From NCBI GenBank assembly GCA_937888895.1, contig CALASV010000127.1, positions 1 through 6,541 on the forward strand: a DNA stretch of 6,541 nt, read 5' to 3'. Below are positions 1 to 5,069 of the stretch, piece by piece. Below the pieces are notes generated by a model. That model made no database searches and was not told where the DNA came from. It saw nothing but the letters and a program-made list of their open reading frames with translations. Position 1 is the first letter of the stretch. Each line of letters begins with the position of its first letter. Origin of the DNA: an uncultured Clostridia bacterium (GTDB taxonomy: Bacteria > Bacillota > Clostridia > Lachnospirales > Lachnospiraceae). Position numbers and translations under genes: made by a program.

Positions 1-71
1 TGAAACCTTTAAAGTGCATAAGGTCGTGAGCTGAGAGAACAGATTTAAAACACCACGAGAAAGGATTTTGT
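1..71 (+). other. Leader before the scaffold gene, possibly the 3' end of an upstream gene
   Basis: No complete gene fits here. One + strand frame stays open from base 2 to a TGA at 32-34 (last residues would be ETFKVHKVVS), so this may be the end of an upstream late gene. In comparable phages that position holds a portal, minor capsid or protease gene. The other two frames stop at 1-3 and 27-29. From about 35 to 59 the sequence looks non-coding, and an AAAGGA ribosome binding site at 60-65 serves the scaffold start at 72. Short pairings are possible (ACCTT 5-9 with AAGGT 20-24; CGTG 25-28 with CACG 54-57), but they are too short to call a structured RNA. No promoter with convincing -35 and -10 boxes is visible. 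Confidence 0.35.
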
Positions 72-695
72 ATGAATTTAAAAGATTTATTAGGCGACAA
101 TTTCAAAGAAGATATGACATTCGCTGATATTGAGAAAGCCTTAGCTGGTATGAAACTTGCTGACTTATCAACAGGTCAATATGTTGATAAAAACAAGTAC
201 GACACAGATACAAAAAAACTAAGAGATAGCGTAAACTCTAAAGACGCTGAATTAAGAGATAAAATGACTGAGGAGCAAAAGAAACAAGCTGATGACCAAG
301 CTAAAGATAATCTTATCACTCAGTTACAAGAACAAATCAAAAATCAAATGATAGAAAATAACAAAAACAAATCTATTGCTACACTTTCTGAAAGTAAAAC
401 ACTTTTAGAAATTAAAGATGATGATAAGGACTATACAGGTTTCTTAGATTGTCTTGCTAAAGGCGAATCAGAAGACGCTAATACTATCGCTACTTATTTT
501 AACACAATGATTAAAAATGCGTATGAAAAAGGTAAAAACGATAGTACAAAAAATAATCTTGGTAAAATGGGTAAACAAAAAACCGATGGTCAAGGTAAAG
601 CTGTTAAAGAAGATGGCGAATTTGGTAAAAAGTTAGCACAAAGTGTAACAAAAGGTAAATCAGATTTTAGTTATTTTGGAAAATACAATAAATAG
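72..695 (+). CDS. Phage capsid scaffolding protein (GP20-like)
   Basis: A 207-residue, highly charged, lysine-rich protein with the layout of capsid scaffolds of Gram-positive phages. A short N-terminal segment (LKDLLGDNF, residues 3-11) is followed by a spacer containing GQYVDKNKYD (35-44). A long predicted coiled coil follows (about 45-105, rich in K, E, Q and D), then a less regular region, and a basic C-terminus ending in DFSYFGKYNK. In scaffolds the basic C-terminal tail usually contacts the capsid protein. Its place two genes before the major capsid protein supports the role. It would act in the cytoplasm during procapsid assembly and be absent from the mature virion. The ATG has AAAGGA six bases upstream. 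No protease domain is visible, so if a maturation protease exists it is probably upstream of the window. The assignment rests on composition, motifs and position. Confidence 0.82.
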   Translation: MNLKDLLGDNFKEDMTFADIEKALAGMKLADLSTGQYVDKNKYDTDTKKLRDSVNSKDAELRDKMTEEQKKQADDQAKDNLITQLQEQIKNQMIENNKNKSIATLSESKTLLEIKDDDKDYTGFLDCLAKGESEDANTIATYFNTMIKNAYEKGKNDSTKNNLGKMGKQKTDGQGKAVKEDGEFGKKLAQSVTKGKSDFSYFGKYNK

Positions 696-709
696 AAAGA
701 GGACATATT

Positions 710-1060
710 ATGGTAGAAAAAGTAGGAACTTACGGAACTCGTAAAACTATTATGATTGGTCAAGATTCTTATTATATTGCTTTAGGTTGCAAAGTTAGTG
801 GTACTGCTAACGCTGTTATTAAAGCAGGACAACCTTTAATTGGAGACTTGACTGACAGAGATACTGCTTTTACAGCAGGAACAACAGGTGCTGTTGGTAT
901 GAACTTACACGATGTTAAGTTAGATGCTAATGGTAAAGGAAACGCTACACTTGTTATGGCAGGTTGCGTAGATTTATTGAAACTAGAAAGCGAAGTTGCA
1001 ACAGCATTACAAAGTGCAAAAATCGCTAATATAATTTTAGTGAAAGGAAGTGCAATATAG
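710..1060 (+). CDS. Head decoration (capsid-stabilising) protein
   Basis: A 116-residue protein, rich in alanine, glycine and threonine, with the beta-rich pattern of small decoration or head-fibre-like proteins encoded just before phage capsid genes, as lambda gpD precedes gpE. Visible family-like features are an 'IKAGQPL' segment (37-43), 'AVGMNLHDVKL' (61-71), 'GNATLVMAGCVDL' (77-89) and an 'ANIILVKG' end (106-113). Many such proteins carry equivalent blocks of the type 'aGtpl', 'G.llhDVdv' and 'g.al..G.v.l'. The expected role is to bind the outer capsid surface after expansion and stabilise it. The ATG follows the scaffold stop by 14 bases, with AGAGGA ending six bases before it. Its last codons contain GAAAGGAAG, the only candidate ribosome binding site for the capsid gene. 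A head-fibre function cannot be excluded. Confidence 0.7.
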   Translation: MVEKVGTYGTRKTIMIGQDSYYIALGCKVSGTANAVIKAGQPLIGDLTDRDTAFTAGTTGAVGMNLHDVKLDANGKGNATLVMAGCVDLLKLESEVATALQSAKIANIILVKGSAI

Positions 1061-1063
1061 TTT

Positions 1064-2098
1064 ATGAACTTATTTGAATTCTTATCAAGCTCAAATATGG
1101 TTGCTTATTGGCTTGAAAAACACGTAAATGACCAACCACTTTTAGGTGAAACTTTATTCCCTGTTAAAAAAGAATTAAGTATTAAAATGGACTGGATTAA
1201 AGGTGCAAATGACCAACCTGTTGCATTAAGACTTAGTGCTTTCGATGCTAAATCTATTCGTAGAGATAGAGAAGGTATTGAACAATACACAACTAAAATG
1301 CCTTTCTTCAAAGAATCTATGTATGTAGATGAAGAAATGCGTCAACAATTAAATTTATTAATGGCTACAAATAATGAAGCTATGATTCAACAAATTATCG
1401 CTAGAATATTTGATGACCAAATTAAATTAATTGATTCAGCTTTAATATCATTAGAAAGAATGAGAATGGAAGCATTAACAACTGGTACTATTACATTATC
1501 TTCTAATGGTCAAGGTTATTCTTATGATTTTGGTATTCCAAACGACCAAATTATAACTGCTGATACTTCATGGTCTGATAATACTGCTGATTTAATCGGC
1601 ATGATTTCAGAAATCAAATCTGACATGAAAGAAAAAGGTGTTACATTAACACGTGCTATCATTAATGAATCAGTAGCTAAAAATTTCAGAGCAAACGAAA
1701 ATCTTAAACAAGCTATTTATGTGTTAGCTGGTGGAGCTATTCCATCTATAACAAGCGAAAGAGCTTTAGCATACTTATACGAAGAAACAGGAATTGAATT
1801 CTATGTTTACGATAATGTATATGTTGATGAACAAGGCGTTGCTCATAAATACATTCCTGATAATACAGTAGTATTCTTACCAGAAGGAGCTATGGGTAGT
1901 ACACATCTAGGTGTTACACCAGAAGAATCAGATTTAATGGCTTCAAACGTAGCTGATGTAAGTATCGTTTACAATGGTATCGCTGTTACAAATAGTCTTG
2001 AAGTAGACCCTGTTAAAGTAGAAACTAAAGTATCTATGGTTGGATTACCTAGTTTTGAAAGAGCTAACGAAGTAGTTATCCTTGATACTGAAAAATAG
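1064..2098 (+). CDS. Major capsid protein, lambda gpE-like (Phage_cap_E type)
   Basis: A 344-residue protein close in length to lambda gpE (341). The N-terminal third matches the gpE-family pattern: a segment leading to 'LLGETLFPVKKELSIKMDWI' (26-45), then 'LSAFDAKSIRRDREGIEQYTT' split across 57-77, and a basic and aromatic 'KMPFFKESMYVDEEMRQQ' (78-95). These correspond to the family's 'fP....f.t..i.fd' and 'g..R.g......P.fik.....' regions. The middle includes a long helix with many I, D and E residues (about 105-135), and the C-terminus 'VSMVGLPSFERANEVVIL' is typical of an HK97-fold P-domain end. It would form the icosahedral shell with the upstream scaffold. No cleavable delta-domain is obvious. 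The start lies three bases after the preceding stop. GAAAGGAAG ends about 13 bases upstream, so spacing is long and translation is probably coupled to the decoration gene. Confidence 0.88.
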   Translation: MNLFEFLSSSNMVAYWLEKHVNDQPLLGETLFPVKKELSIKMDWIKGANDQPVALRLSAFDAKSIRRDREGIEQYTTKMPFFKESMYVDEEMRQQLNLLMATNNEAMIQQIIARIFDDQIKLIDSALISLERMRMEALTTGTITLSSNGQGYSYDFGIPNDQIITADTSWSDNTADLIGMISEIKSDMKEKGVTLTRAIINESVAKNFRANENLKQAIYVLAGGAIPSITSERALAYLYEETGIEFYVYDNVYVDEQGVAHKYIPDNTVVFLPEGAMGSTHLGVTPEESDLMASNVADVSIVYNGIAVTNSLEVDPVKVETKVSMVGLPSFERANEVVILDTEK

Positions 2099-2103
2099 GA
2101 GGT
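2097..2103 (+). promoter_or_regulatory. Strong ribosome binding site fused to the capsid stop codon
   Basis: AGGAGGT shares its first two bases with the TAG stop of the capsid gene (2096-2098) and lies six bases before the ATG at 2110. This fixes that small gene's start and suggests that terminating ribosomes can pass directly to it. Confidence 0.8.
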
Positions 2104-2109
2104 AACTAA

Positions 2110-2313
2110 ATGGTAGTTAGAATCGAAAAAGATAATATACAAAAGACTGTAACAAAAGGTGCTTACGAAGAATTTTATAAAGATTTAGGTTTCAAAATCA
2201 TCAAGAAAGATGAAAAGAAAAACGATAGTGTTAAAGAAGCTAAAATAGTTTCTGAAAACTTTAAAAAATTCAATTTGGATGACAAAAAAGAGAAAGCAGA
2301 AAAATCTGAATAG
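2110..2313 (+). CDS. Small uncharacterised head-region protein
   Basis: A 67-residue, very charged protein. The first half (MVVRIEKDNIQKTVTKGAYEEFYKDLGFKII, in pieces 1-15 and 16-31) has a pattern common in small proteins encoded just after phage capsid genes: a short strand, then a helix with 'ayeefYkdlGFkii'. The second half is a lysine- and glutamate-rich tail, probably disordered (about 32-67). No catalytic motif, membrane segment or signal peptide is seen. Lambda places gpFI, which aids packaging, near this point, but no sequence similarity to gpFI is evident, so that role would only be a guess from position. The start is well supported by an AGGAGGT six bases upstream. I do not recognise a specific function. 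Confidence 0.65.
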   Translation: MVVRIEKDNIQKTVTKGAYEEFYKDLGFKIIKKDEKKNDSVKEAKIVSENFKKFNLDDKKEKAEKSE

Positions 2314-2321
2314 GTGATAAT

Positions 2322-2522
2322 ATGATATATGATATAAATGGCAAATATTATGTTAAAGTTCAAGGTTATTATAAAGAGGTAACTGTTAACCATACAGGAA
2401 AAGGTCTTGAATTTAAACCTGTTAAAGACTCTAAAATTGAAATACTAAAAGCTAAAAAAGTTAACGTAGTTGACATTAAAAAATTAGAAAAATCAGAAAC
2501 AAAACCTGATTATTCAAGATAG
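2322..2522 (+). CDS. Small uncharacterised head-region protein
   Basis: A 66-residue basic protein that I do not recognise. The N-terminal half (MIYDINGKYYVKVQGYYKEV, residues 1-20, and on to about 36) looks like a few beta strands rich in tyrosine and valine. The C-terminal half is lysine-rich (KILKAKK-like composition, then DIKKLEKSETKPDYSR, 51-66) and may be flexible. The AGGTGAT-like site that begins inside the previous gene's TAG stop lies just upstream of the ATG, supporting real, coupled translation. The gene fills the gap between capsid and adaptor genes, so an accessory capsid, packaging or connector role is possible but not shown. Confidence 0.6.
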   Translation: MIYDINGKYYVKVQGYYKEVTVNHTGKGLEFKPVKDSKIEILKAKKVNVVDIKKLEKSETKPDYSR

Positions 2523-2538
2523 GAGTAGGTGATTTGGT

Positions 2539-2862
2539 ATGAATACTGCGATGTTAATGGCTGAACTCAAAGCTCAACTAAAATACAGAGAGATTGAGAT
2601 ACCTGATGATTTGGTATTAAAATCTGAAATGAAACGAGCTATCGGTGAGATAAATCGTTGTCGCAGATTCATCCCAACCGAAACTGAACCTTATGACAAA
2701 AGATATGAAGACATGATAGTACCTCTATGTATGTTTTCGTTAGCTAGGGTTGGTATAGAAGGTGAAACATCACATAGTGAGAATGGGGTTCAAAGGATTT
2801 ATGCCGGCGATTCCGATTATCCACAAGATGTTCTTTCTAAAATAGTACCTTTAGCGAGGTAA
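2539..2862 (+). CDS. Head-tail connector adaptor, HK97 gp6-like
   Basis: A 107-residue, mainly helical protein with the recognisable gp6/gp15-type adaptor signature. It has a first helix ending in charged residues, 'MKRAIGEINRCRRF' (31-44), 'YEDMIVPLCMFSLARVGIEGETSHSENG' (56-83, quoted in one family motif as GETSHSENG 75-83), then 'YPQDVLSKIVPLAR' at the C-terminus (94-107). The G-x-x-S-H-S-E-N-G box followed by 'yP..ll..I.P' is a hallmark of this family. These proteins form a ring beneath the portal and bridge it to the closure protein. Two ribosome-binding stretches precede the ATG (AGGAG 2521-2525 and AGGTGAT 2527-2533), the first overlapping the previous TAG stop. Confidence 0.85.
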   Translation: MNTAMLMAELKAQLKYREIEIPDDLVLKSEMKRAIGEINRCRRFIPTETEPYDKRYEDMIVPLCMFSLARVGIEGETSHSENGVQRIYAGDSDYPQDVLSKIVPLAR

Positions 2863-2868
2863 ATATAT

Positions 2869-3246
2869 ATGAGAACTCAAAAACGAAATAAAAAACAAAT
2901 TTATATTTGTCATAAGTATATAGAAAATGGTATTGAAAAATTTAAAGAACCGATACCAATAAAAGAAAATTATAGTGCTACAAATAGTGAAAGCGATTTA
3001 ATAGCGATGGGTATGGAATATCCTAAATATTTGAGAATAAAAACCGACATTAAAGTGTGTATAGACGGAAAATGGATTAGTAGGAAAAGTTTATATCATC
3101 CAGGGGATAGAGTTTATGTATATGTTACACCACCTATTGAACATGACGTTTTATGTAAAAACGCTGATTATATAGTAGATACGAAACCAATCGAATCTAT
3201 CAATCAGTTAGAAGTCATGTTATTTAATTTAAGTGGCAAGAATTAA
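2869..3246 (+). CDS. Probable head-closure (stopper) protein
   Basis: A 125-residue protein in the position where siphophages encode the head-closure or stopper subunit, between adaptor and neck genes. Useful segments are 'GMEYPKYLRIKTD' (48-60), 'GDRVYVYVTPPIEHD' (79-93), 'KNADYIVDTKPIES' (97-110) and 'INQLEVMLFNLSGK' (111-124). The pattern of a 'gDrvyv' strand, 'a.Y.V...' and a final 'l...ev.l..lsgk' strand resembles the small beta-barrel closure proteins (SPP1 gp16-like or phage head-tail adaptor family). It would plug the portal channel after packaging and bind the tail end. The ATG follows the preceding stop by six bases, with AGGT (2857-2860) as a modest ribosome binding site. The assignment depends on gene order as much as on sequence. 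Confidence 0.65.
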   Translation: MRTQKRNKKQIYICHKYIENGIEKFKEPIPIKENYSATNSESDLIAMGMEYPKYLRIKTDIKVCIDGKWISRKSLYHPGDRVYVYVTPPIEHDVLCKNADYIVDTKPIESINQLEVMLFNLSGKN

Positions 3247-3778
3247 TATGAAACTCAGTCCTAATGGTGTAAACGAAACTATTCAAAGATTAAAAAATTT
3301 AAAAAAAGAATTAAAAAATCTGGAAAACGACCTACCTAAAATATTGGCAGAAGAAACAATGGAACAAATGCGTGAAAATTATTTTTCAAAAGGTTTTGAG
3401 AGTTCCGATAAACCAATGTTTGGTGTAGCCAAATATTCAAATGGTTATAAAGCATTTATACGAGGAACTAGTGTAATTTATGATGAGTTCGGTACAGGTG
3501 ATGCAGGTGCTGACAATGGTCATCCATGGAAAGGTGAATATAGTTTGAACGCTTATAATAGTGGTGAAACTATAAGACCGGCTAATGAAAAATCACAGGC
3601 TCGTTATGGTATAAGTAGTGGTTTATATTGGACTTATTATGATGAATTTCTTGATACAATTATTGCTACACAAGGTGTTCCATCAGGTAAATTTATGTAT
3701 AAATCTGCTATATGGTTGAAAGACCATTACAAAAAAATCACAAAAGACAAGGTGGCTGATGTTTTATCAAAACTTTAA
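3233..3778 (+). CDS. Neck / head-tail joining protein, HK97 gp10-like
   Basis: A 181-residue protein with the gp10-family layout. An N-terminal strand (MARINMKLSPNG) leads into a charged helix (14-50), then 'IYDEFGTGDAG' (82-92), where the family has 'veyGTg...'. A region with 'GHPWKGEYSLNAY' (96-108) follows, then a tyrosine/tryptophan-rich strand and 'TQGVPSGKFMYKSA' (146-159), the family's 'G.pa.pfm..a' box before the last helix. It would sit at the neck joining head and tail. The chosen start is GTG at 3233, overlapping the previous gene by 14 bases, because family members often begin 'MARI...'. ATG at 3248 is the alternative and would remove five residues. Neither has a convincing ribosome binding site, so translation is probably coupled. 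Confidence 0.8.
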   Translation: MARINMKLSPNGVNETIQRLKNLKKELKNLENDLPKILAEETMEQMRENYFSKGFESSDKPMFGVAKYSNGYKAFIRGTSVIYDEFGTGDAGADNGHPWKGEYSLNAYNSGETIRPANEKSQARYGISSGLYWTYYDEFLDTIIATQGVPSGKFMYKSAIWLKDHYKKITKDKVADVLSKL

Positions 3779-3798
3779 TATATCAGTTAATAGACGAT

Positions 3799-4233
3799 TT
3801 GACAGCTCTTTTTAAAGATACGGACTTTATACAAAAAATTTTTGATGATTATAACGGTGAATACTCTAACATGCTTGTTAAAGAAAAGTACGAGTTGTAT
3901 CCTCAAATACAATATCCTATGATAACCATAGAAGAAATTGAGAACAACAATGCTATAAAATATAAAGACGATAGTGGCGAGTTTGCTAGTAACTTAGGTT
4001 ATCAGTTTGATATAAACTGCGAACAAAGTGAAAATTTTTCAGCACAACAAAATGTCAGAAGAGTGGCTACTATAATAAATACATATTTACAAGGTGAAAG
4101 ATATCATTGTCTTGATAGAATTGGTGGTTTATCTATAGTTCCTAGTGTAAGCGACGCAACAATAAAGACAGGATATTTAAGATATAATTGTGTTGTAGGA
4201 CACAATGATAATACTATTTATAGGAGGTATTAG
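3799..4233 (+). CDS. Tail terminator / tail completion protein; true start probably upstream
   Basis: At least 144 residues. 'YPQIQYPMITIEEIENN' (34-50), 'LGYQFDINCEQ' (66-76), a helix 'NVRRVATIINTYLQ' (85-98) and a final 'TIKTGYLRYNCVV...TIYRRY' pattern fit gpU-like tail terminators. These cap the finished tail tube and join it to the neck; gene order agrees. The first usable standard start is TTG at 3799, but it has no ribosome binding site and cuts into what looks like an amphipathic first helix. The frame is open back to a TGA at 3757-3759 and would read IKTLIYQLIDDLTALF from an ATC at 3766, with AAGGTGG (3749-3755) ten bases before it. An ATG at 3759 is one base out of frame. The C-terminal Arg-Arg codons (AGG AGG) double as the next gene's ribosome binding site. 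Confidence 0.75.
   Translation: MTALFKDTDFIQKIFDDYNGEYSNMLVKEKYELYPQIQYPMITIEEIENNNAIKYKDDSGEFASNLGYQFDINCEQSENFSAQQNVRRVATIINTYLQGERYHCLDRIGGLSIVPSVSDATIKTGYLRYNCVVGHNDNTIYRRY
4222..4227 (+). promoter_or_regulatory. Consensus AGGAGG ribosome binding site deciding the tail tube start
   Basis: AGGAGG lies inside the last codons of the tail terminator gene and seven bases before the ATG at 4235. It shows that 4235, not an in-frame ATG at 4205 that precedes the site, is the tail tube start. It fits heavy translation of a protein needed in many copies. Confidence 0.85.
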
Positions 4234-4234
4234 A

Positions 4235-4717
4235 ATGGCTAATATTATTAATTTATCTACAGCAGGTGTTCAACTTGCATACGCTGTTGAAACTACAGCA
4301 GGTACAAGACCAGAAGCTGATTTCAAAAGAATTCACGGTATTAAAAGTACACCAAGTTTAAACCCAGCACCAGAAACTATTGAAGCTACAACATTAGATG
4401 AAACTGTTTATAAAACATACGTTGAAGGCTTAAAAGATTTAGGTGGAGCTTTAGAGTTTACAGCTAATTTAACTGAAAACTTAATGACTGAATGGGATGA
4501 CCTTTTAACAGCTTATGAAACAGCTACAGCTGGTGGAAAAAACGTGTGGTTTACAATTATTATACCAGGTTTAACACAATCTGTTTTCTTCACAGGTAAA
4601 CCTAGTAATTTAGGTGCACCAGAAATCGGTGTTAGTGCGATTTTAGAAACAACACTATATATTACTGCTAGTAACGAACCTACTTGGTATGATAAACCAA
4701 CCGTTACAGAGGCTTAA
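4235..4717 (+). CDS. Major tail (tube) protein
   Basis: A 160-residue protein with the pattern of siphovirus tail tube subunits. The N-terminus contains 'GVQLAYAVETTAGTRPE' (11-27), then 'RIHGIKSTPSLNPAPETIEAT' split across 32-52, the 'p..iE.ttL.d..y.tyv.GLkDlGG.leFtaN' block (48-78), and strands ending in 'GAPEIGVSAILETTLYI' (127-143). The segment with a threonine-rich 'E(T)TxLDE' followed by 'yv.GlkD' is characteristic of tail tube proteins with the gpV/Hcp-like fold. Many copies stack into the tube around the tape measure protein. The gene is flanked by the terminator upstream and the assembly chaperone downstream, the standard order. The start at 4235 is set by the AGGAGG at 4222-4227. 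No C-terminal Ig-like domain is present. Confidence 0.87.
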   Translation: MANIINLSTAGVQLAYAVETTAGTRPEADFKRIHGIKSTPSLNPAPETIEATTLDETVYKTYVEGLKDLGGALEFTANLTENLMTEWDDLLTAYETATAGGKNVWFTIIIPGLTQSVFFTGKPSNLGAPEIGVSAILETTLYITASNEPTWYDKPTVTEA

Positions 4718-4742
4718 TTAACAAATTTGAAAGGAATCGTTT

Positions 4743-5069
4743 ATGAACACAAAAATAAAATTCACATATAAAAATGTACCTTATGTTTTAGAATATGATA
4801 GAGATAGTATAAGAATGATGGAACAACATGGTTTCTCATTAGAAGAGCTTAGAAGTAAACCTATGAATAATCTAACATTAGCTTTCAAAGGCTTATTTAT
4901 TAAAAATCATAGAAAAACTAATGACAACTTGGTTGACGAAATTTATGAAAATTTCAAAAACAAAGAGAAATTATTAGAAACAATTTTAAAAATGATTGAT
5001 GAAACTTATGCTACATTATTTGACGACGATGGTGAAGATAAGGGAAACATCGAGTGGGATATAGCGTAG
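4743..5069 (+). CDS. Tail assembly chaperone, short form (gpG-like, DUF5055-like)
   Basis: A 108-residue protein opening with 'IKFTYKNVPYVLEYDRDSI' (5-23), then 'MMEQHGFSLEELRSKPMNNL' (25-44) and 'AFKGLFIKNHRKTN' (47-60). It closes with a helical part, 'LLETILKMIDETYATLFDDDGED' (77-99, in pieces), and 'GNIEWDIA'. This matches the small DUF5055-type proteins found between tail tube and tape measure genes, where phages encode chaperones that coat the tape measure. The ATG has AAAGGA seven bases upstream, 25 bases after the tail tube stop. Its last codons contain a -1 slippery heptamer (5042-5048), so a fraction of ribosomes should bypass the TAG at 5067-5069 and make the long form. The short form corresponds to lambda gpG in role. 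Confidence 0.82.
   Translation: MNTKIKFTYKNVPYVLEYDRDSIRMMEQHGFSLEELRSKPMNNLTLAFKGLFIKNHRKTNDNLVDEIYENFKNKEKLLETILKMIDETYATLFDDDGEDKGNIEWDIA

Noticed and set aside
29..42. CTGAGAG resembling a hammerhead ribozyme core
   Set aside because: It does not match CUGANGA, and the GAAA box and cleavage triplet with proper stems are not found.
1123..1221. Repeated AATGACCAACC at two places in the capsid gene
   Set aside because: Both encode an in-frame N-D-Q-P and are short; most likely a coincidence of peptide sequence rather than a functional DNA repeat.
1105..2393. Minus-strand open frames at 1105-1311 and 2175-2393
   Set aside because: They lie opposite well-supported + strand genes, have no ribosome binding sites or recognisable motifs, and read as reverse-strand shadows of AT-rich coding sequence.
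2110..2522. The two small proteins as a gene duplication
   Set aside because: Similarity is limited to lysine-rich C-terminal tails and an EKSE match. The N-terminal halves do not align.
4205..4237. An in-frame ATG at 4205 that would lengthen the tail tube protein by ten residues (MIILFIGGIR)
   Set aside because: It lies before the AGGAGG at 4222-4227 and within the terminator gene, has no ribosome binding site of its own, and adds residues that do not resemble a tail tube N-terminus.
4718..4742. A terminator or promoter between the tail tube and chaperone genes
   Set aside because: The 25-base gap has no GC-rich inverted repeat with a T run and is too short for a clear promoter; it holds only the AAAGGA ribosome binding site.
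5054..5056. GTG at 5054 as a normal independent start of a separate gene
   Set aside because: Not excluded, but the heptamer, its phase, the abutting -1-frame stop and the gene order favour frameshift expression as the main route. The AAGGGA before it coincides with the slippery site.
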